Assembly: GCF_029051685.1 (NCBI RefSeq)
Contig: NZ_JAACFT010000016.1
Coordinates: 62,001-126,000, forward strand
Direction: 5' to 3'
DNA length: 64,000 nucleotides
From: Bradyrhizobium sp. CSA207
Lineage (GTDB): Bacteria > Pseudomonadota > Alphaproteobacteria > Rhizobiales > Xanthobacteraceae
Shown in pieces: positions 61,974 to 64,000 of this stretch. The translations under genes and the position numbers were made by a program. The notes under the pieces were generated by a model. That model ran no database searches. It was not told the DNA's origin and saw only the letters and a program-made list of their open reading frames with translations. How positions within the stretch are numbered: position 1 is the first letter of the stretch; each line of letters opens with the position of its first letter.

Positions 61974-62990
61974 ATGGCTGATGCGGCGAAGCTTGTCAGC
62001 GCGATTTCGGATGCTGCGCCGTCGATCCCCGGCCTGGTCTGGGCGTTCCGGCTGCACGGCGACGGCAGCGCCGAGGCACTGCCGATCGACCAGCCGATCG
62101 AGTTCAGCCATGACGGCCGGCTCTGGCTGCATTTCAACCTGACCGACGCGCGCGTGCGGCCCTGGATCGCGGCCTCGCATCTGCCGCCGCTCGCGCGCGA
62201 GCTCTTGCTGTCCAACGATACCTTCCAGCAGCTTCACGTCATCGACCATTGCGTCTATGGCGTGTTCTCCGACCTCGTGCGCGACATCGACCGCGCGACG
62301 GAGGAAACCGCGTTCCTGCGCTTTGCCATGACCGAGCATCTCCTGGTCAGCGGCCGTCATCAGGCCTTGTGCTCGGCGGACGCGACGCGCAGGGTGCTCG
62401 AAGGCGGCTACCGCGTCGACAATGTCGCCCATCTCCTGGAGAAGATCGTCGACGAGGTCGCCGACACCCTGGACCGGATGGCCGACAAGCTCGGGCAGGA
62501 GATCGACGACATCGAGGAGCGAATTCTCGCCGATGTGGCAAAGCCCGAAATGCGCCGCACGCTTGGCCGGCTGCGCCGGACCTGCGTCAGGCTGCATCGT
62601 CAGCTGACCGGATTGCGGGTGCTGTTTCACCGCCTCGACCAGAAGAACACCGATCACCTCTCGCCGGCCTTGCGGATCCACGCCGGCAAGCTCGCGCAGC
62701 GGCTCGACGGGCTCGATCACGACATTGTCGAGCTGCGGGAACGCAGCCGATTGCTCGAGGAGGAGCTGCGCTTCAAGAACGAGGAGGAGAGCAATCGCCA
62801 CCTCCATACGCTCTCGATCGTGACGACGCTCTTGCTGCCGCCGACGCTGATCACCGGCATCTTCGGAATGAACACCAAGGGCCTGCCGCTCACCGATGTC
62901 GAGACCGGATTCCTCTGGGCCGCCGGCCTGATGGCGAGCTCGGTTGGCCTCGCCTACCTGTTCATGCGGCGCACGGGCATCTTCAAATAG
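61974..62990 (+). CDS. CorA/ZntB family divalent metal transporter
   Basis: The 338-aa protein has a long cytosolic alpha/beta and helical funnel domain and two C-terminal helices. The pore signature FGMNTKGLPL (GMN) stands between them (TLLLPPTLITGIFGMN, WAAGLMASSVGLAYLFMRR). Absence of the CorA-type MPEL loop and the presence of NTKGLP favour ZntB-like zinc transport over magnesium. ATG 61974 is chosen; an in-frame ATG at 61908 has no better support. Confidence 0.9.
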   Translation: MADAAKLVSAISDAAPSIPGLVWAFRLHGDGSAEALPIDQPIEFSHDGRLWLHFNLTDARVRPWIAASHLPPLARELLLSNDTFQQLHVIDHCVYGVFSDLVRDIDRATEETAFLRFAMTEHLLVSGRHQALCSADATRRVLEGGYRVDNVAHLLEKIVDEVADTLDRMADKLGQEIDDIEERILADVAKPEMRRTLGRLRRTCVRLHRQLTGLRVLFHRLDQKNTDHLSPALRIHAGKLAQRLDGLDHDIVELRERSRLLEEELRFKNEEESNRHLHTLSIVTTLLLPPTLITGIFGMNTKGLPLTDVETGFLWAAGLMASSVGLAYLFMRRTGIFK

Positions 62991-63012
62991 CGCACGCCAG
63001 CCGGTATCAGCC

Positions 63013-64000
63013 GTGAGCGGGACTGCCCAGAGATCTCCGTTGCGAAGTTCGCTCGCAGCAGCGCTGGCCTGTACGCTGGCGAGCAGCAGTGCGCTCGCCG
63101 GCGCCAAGGACGAAAGCGCGGCCGAATGGCTGGCGCCAAAATGGTTCAACGCGTGGCATGACGGGCTCGCGGGCAAAGGCCTGAACTTCGGCGCCACCTA
63201 CATCGCCGACAACATCGGCAATGTGTCGGGCGGTGTCGCTCGCGGCGCCATGCATTTCGGCCGCCTCGATCTCTCGGTTGACGCCGATCTCGACAAGCTG
63301 TCCGGCTGGACCGGTGGCCGTTTCTACGCCAATGCCTTCGTCATCTACGGTCGCGGGCTCTCCCGCAACTACGTCCACAATCTCGCGACCATTAGCGAGA
63401 TCGAGGCGCTGCCGGATCAGCGGCTCTACAACGCCTATTTCGAGCAGAGCTTCTTTGGCGACAGGCTGAATATCAGGGCCGGTCAGCAGGCAGCGGATGT
63501 CGAGTTCTTCGACAGCCAGACCGATGATCTCTTTATCAACGGCACGTTTGGCTGGCCCGCCATCAAGGCCTCGAACTTGCCGGCCGGCGGGCCGGCACCG
63601 CCGATCGCGGTACCCGGCATCCGCGTCAAGGCGGCGTTGACGGACCAGATCACCGCCTACGGCGCGGTGTTCAATGGCGATCCGTCGGGACCGGGCGAGG
63701 CCGATCCGCAACTGCGCGACCATCACGGTCTCGCATTCCGCGTCAATGATCCGCCGTGGGTGATCGGGCAGGTCCGGTTCAATTACGACATCGATATTGG
63801 CGGACGCCCGCTCGCCGGCAATTTCACGCCCGGCGCCTGGAAGCATTATGGCGCGTTCGACAGCCAGCGCTTCACGGCGGAGGGCACGTCGATCGCCGAT
63901 CCCGGCGGGTCCGGAATTCCGGCAAAGCTTCGCCGCAATTACGGGATCTTTGCGGTCATCGAGCAGGTGCTCTACCGTCCGCCATCGGTGACGGAAAACA
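63013..64000 (+). CDS. Carbohydrate porin, OprB family (5' part)
   Basis: The frame is open from GTG 63013 to the end of the window. It starts with a signal-like region (SSLAAALACTLASSSALAGA) and then shows the OprB pattern of aromatic beta-strands: GLNFGATYIADNIGNVSGGV, GGRFYANAFVIYGRGLSRNY, a central NAYFEQSFFGDRLNIRAGQQ, and RFNYDID. OprB porins admit sugars across the outer membrane. The GTG start has no strong ribosome-binding site, so the true start may differ. Confidence 0.8.
   Translation, partial: MSGTAQRSPLRSSLAAALACTLASSSALAGAKDESAAEWLAPKWFNAWHDGLAGKGLNFGATYIADNIGNVSGGVARGAMHFGRLDLSVDADLDKLSGWTGGRFYANAFVIYGRGLSRNYVHNLATISEIEALPDQRLYNAYFEQSFFGDRLNIRAGQQAADVEFFDSQTDDLFINGTFGWPAIKASNLPAGGPAPPIAVPGIRVKAALTDQITAYGAVFNGDPSGPGEADPQLRDHHGLAFRVNDPPWVIGQVRFNYDIDIGGRPLAGNFTPGAWKHYGAFDSQRFTAEGTSIADPGGSGIPAKLRRNYGIFAVIEQVLYRPPSVTEN

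Overview
The window looks like alphaproteobacterial chromosome, most probably Bradyrhizobium or a close relative. The reasons are the GC-rich codon use, the typical Bradyrhizobium gene families (IalB-like protein, DUF1428, GFA, acetoacetate decarboxylase next to a patatin, glutaminase-STAS-cNMP fusion), iron-control-element-like sites upstream of a TonB receptor, and several families of intergenic palindromic repeats. The assignment rests on reading alone. Nothing suggests a phage, CRISPR array, rRNA operon or replication origin.

Layout. 1-4.1 kb: end of a Baeyer-Villiger-type monooxygenase, a lytic transglycosylase, small conserved hypotheticals, a MaoC-like protein with a rearranged 5' end, and a TauE/SafE remnant. 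4.1-9.6 kb: an AcrAB-type RND pump divergent from its TetR-like regulator, with two operator-like sites between them. 9.8-12.7 kb: tRNA-Gln(CTG) and a 1.8 kb insert holding a rhomboid protease and a zinc-ribbon membrane protein. The insert is flanked by ~294-bp direct repeats containing the 5' part of the tRNA; a DUF1428 gene lies at the right edge and its 3' remnant at the left edge. 12.8-17.7 kb: IalB-like protein and a second RND pump (MdtABC-like).

18.4-24.1 kb is an iron-uptake operon: three ICE-like boxes, a siderophore receptor, a PiuC-type dioxygenase, ExbB, ExbD and TonB. 24.1-27.2 kb: site-2 protease, LysR and EamA transporter. 27.2-41 kb is a sugar/sugar-acid catabolic region. The minus strand carries a LacI regulator, an IlvD/Edd dehydratase, two SDR dehydrogenases, a serine hydrolase and a GFA protein; the plus strand carries a four-gene sugar ABC transporter, a DenD-like dehydrogenase, a KDG kinase and a KDPG aldolase. 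Two near-identical LacI-type operators, one before each arm, suggest one regulon. Sugar would enter by the ABC system, be oxidised and dehydrated to a 2-keto-3-deoxy acid, phosphorylated, and cleaved to pyruvate and a triose phosphate.

41-50.2 kb: acyl-CoA metabolism (thiolase, CoA-transferase, carboxyltransferase plus a separate biotin carrier under an IclR regulator), a CMD protein, a MazG-like protein and a glutaminase fusion. 50.8-53.4 kb: three Tad-pilus pseudopilin-type genes. 53.5-55 kb: FAD-linked oxidase. 55.2-59.4 kb is the most unusual region: three tandem copies of a ~400-residue Ca-binding-like protein built from ~32-residue GGND/GD repeats, the middle copy broken by a 1-bp deletion. 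59.7-64 kb: patatin, acetoacetate decarboxylase, CorA/ZntB transporter and the start of an OprB-type porin.

Short perfect tandem duplications (12-18 bp) recur at gene edges in this window; one of them appears to have rescued a frameshifted gene.
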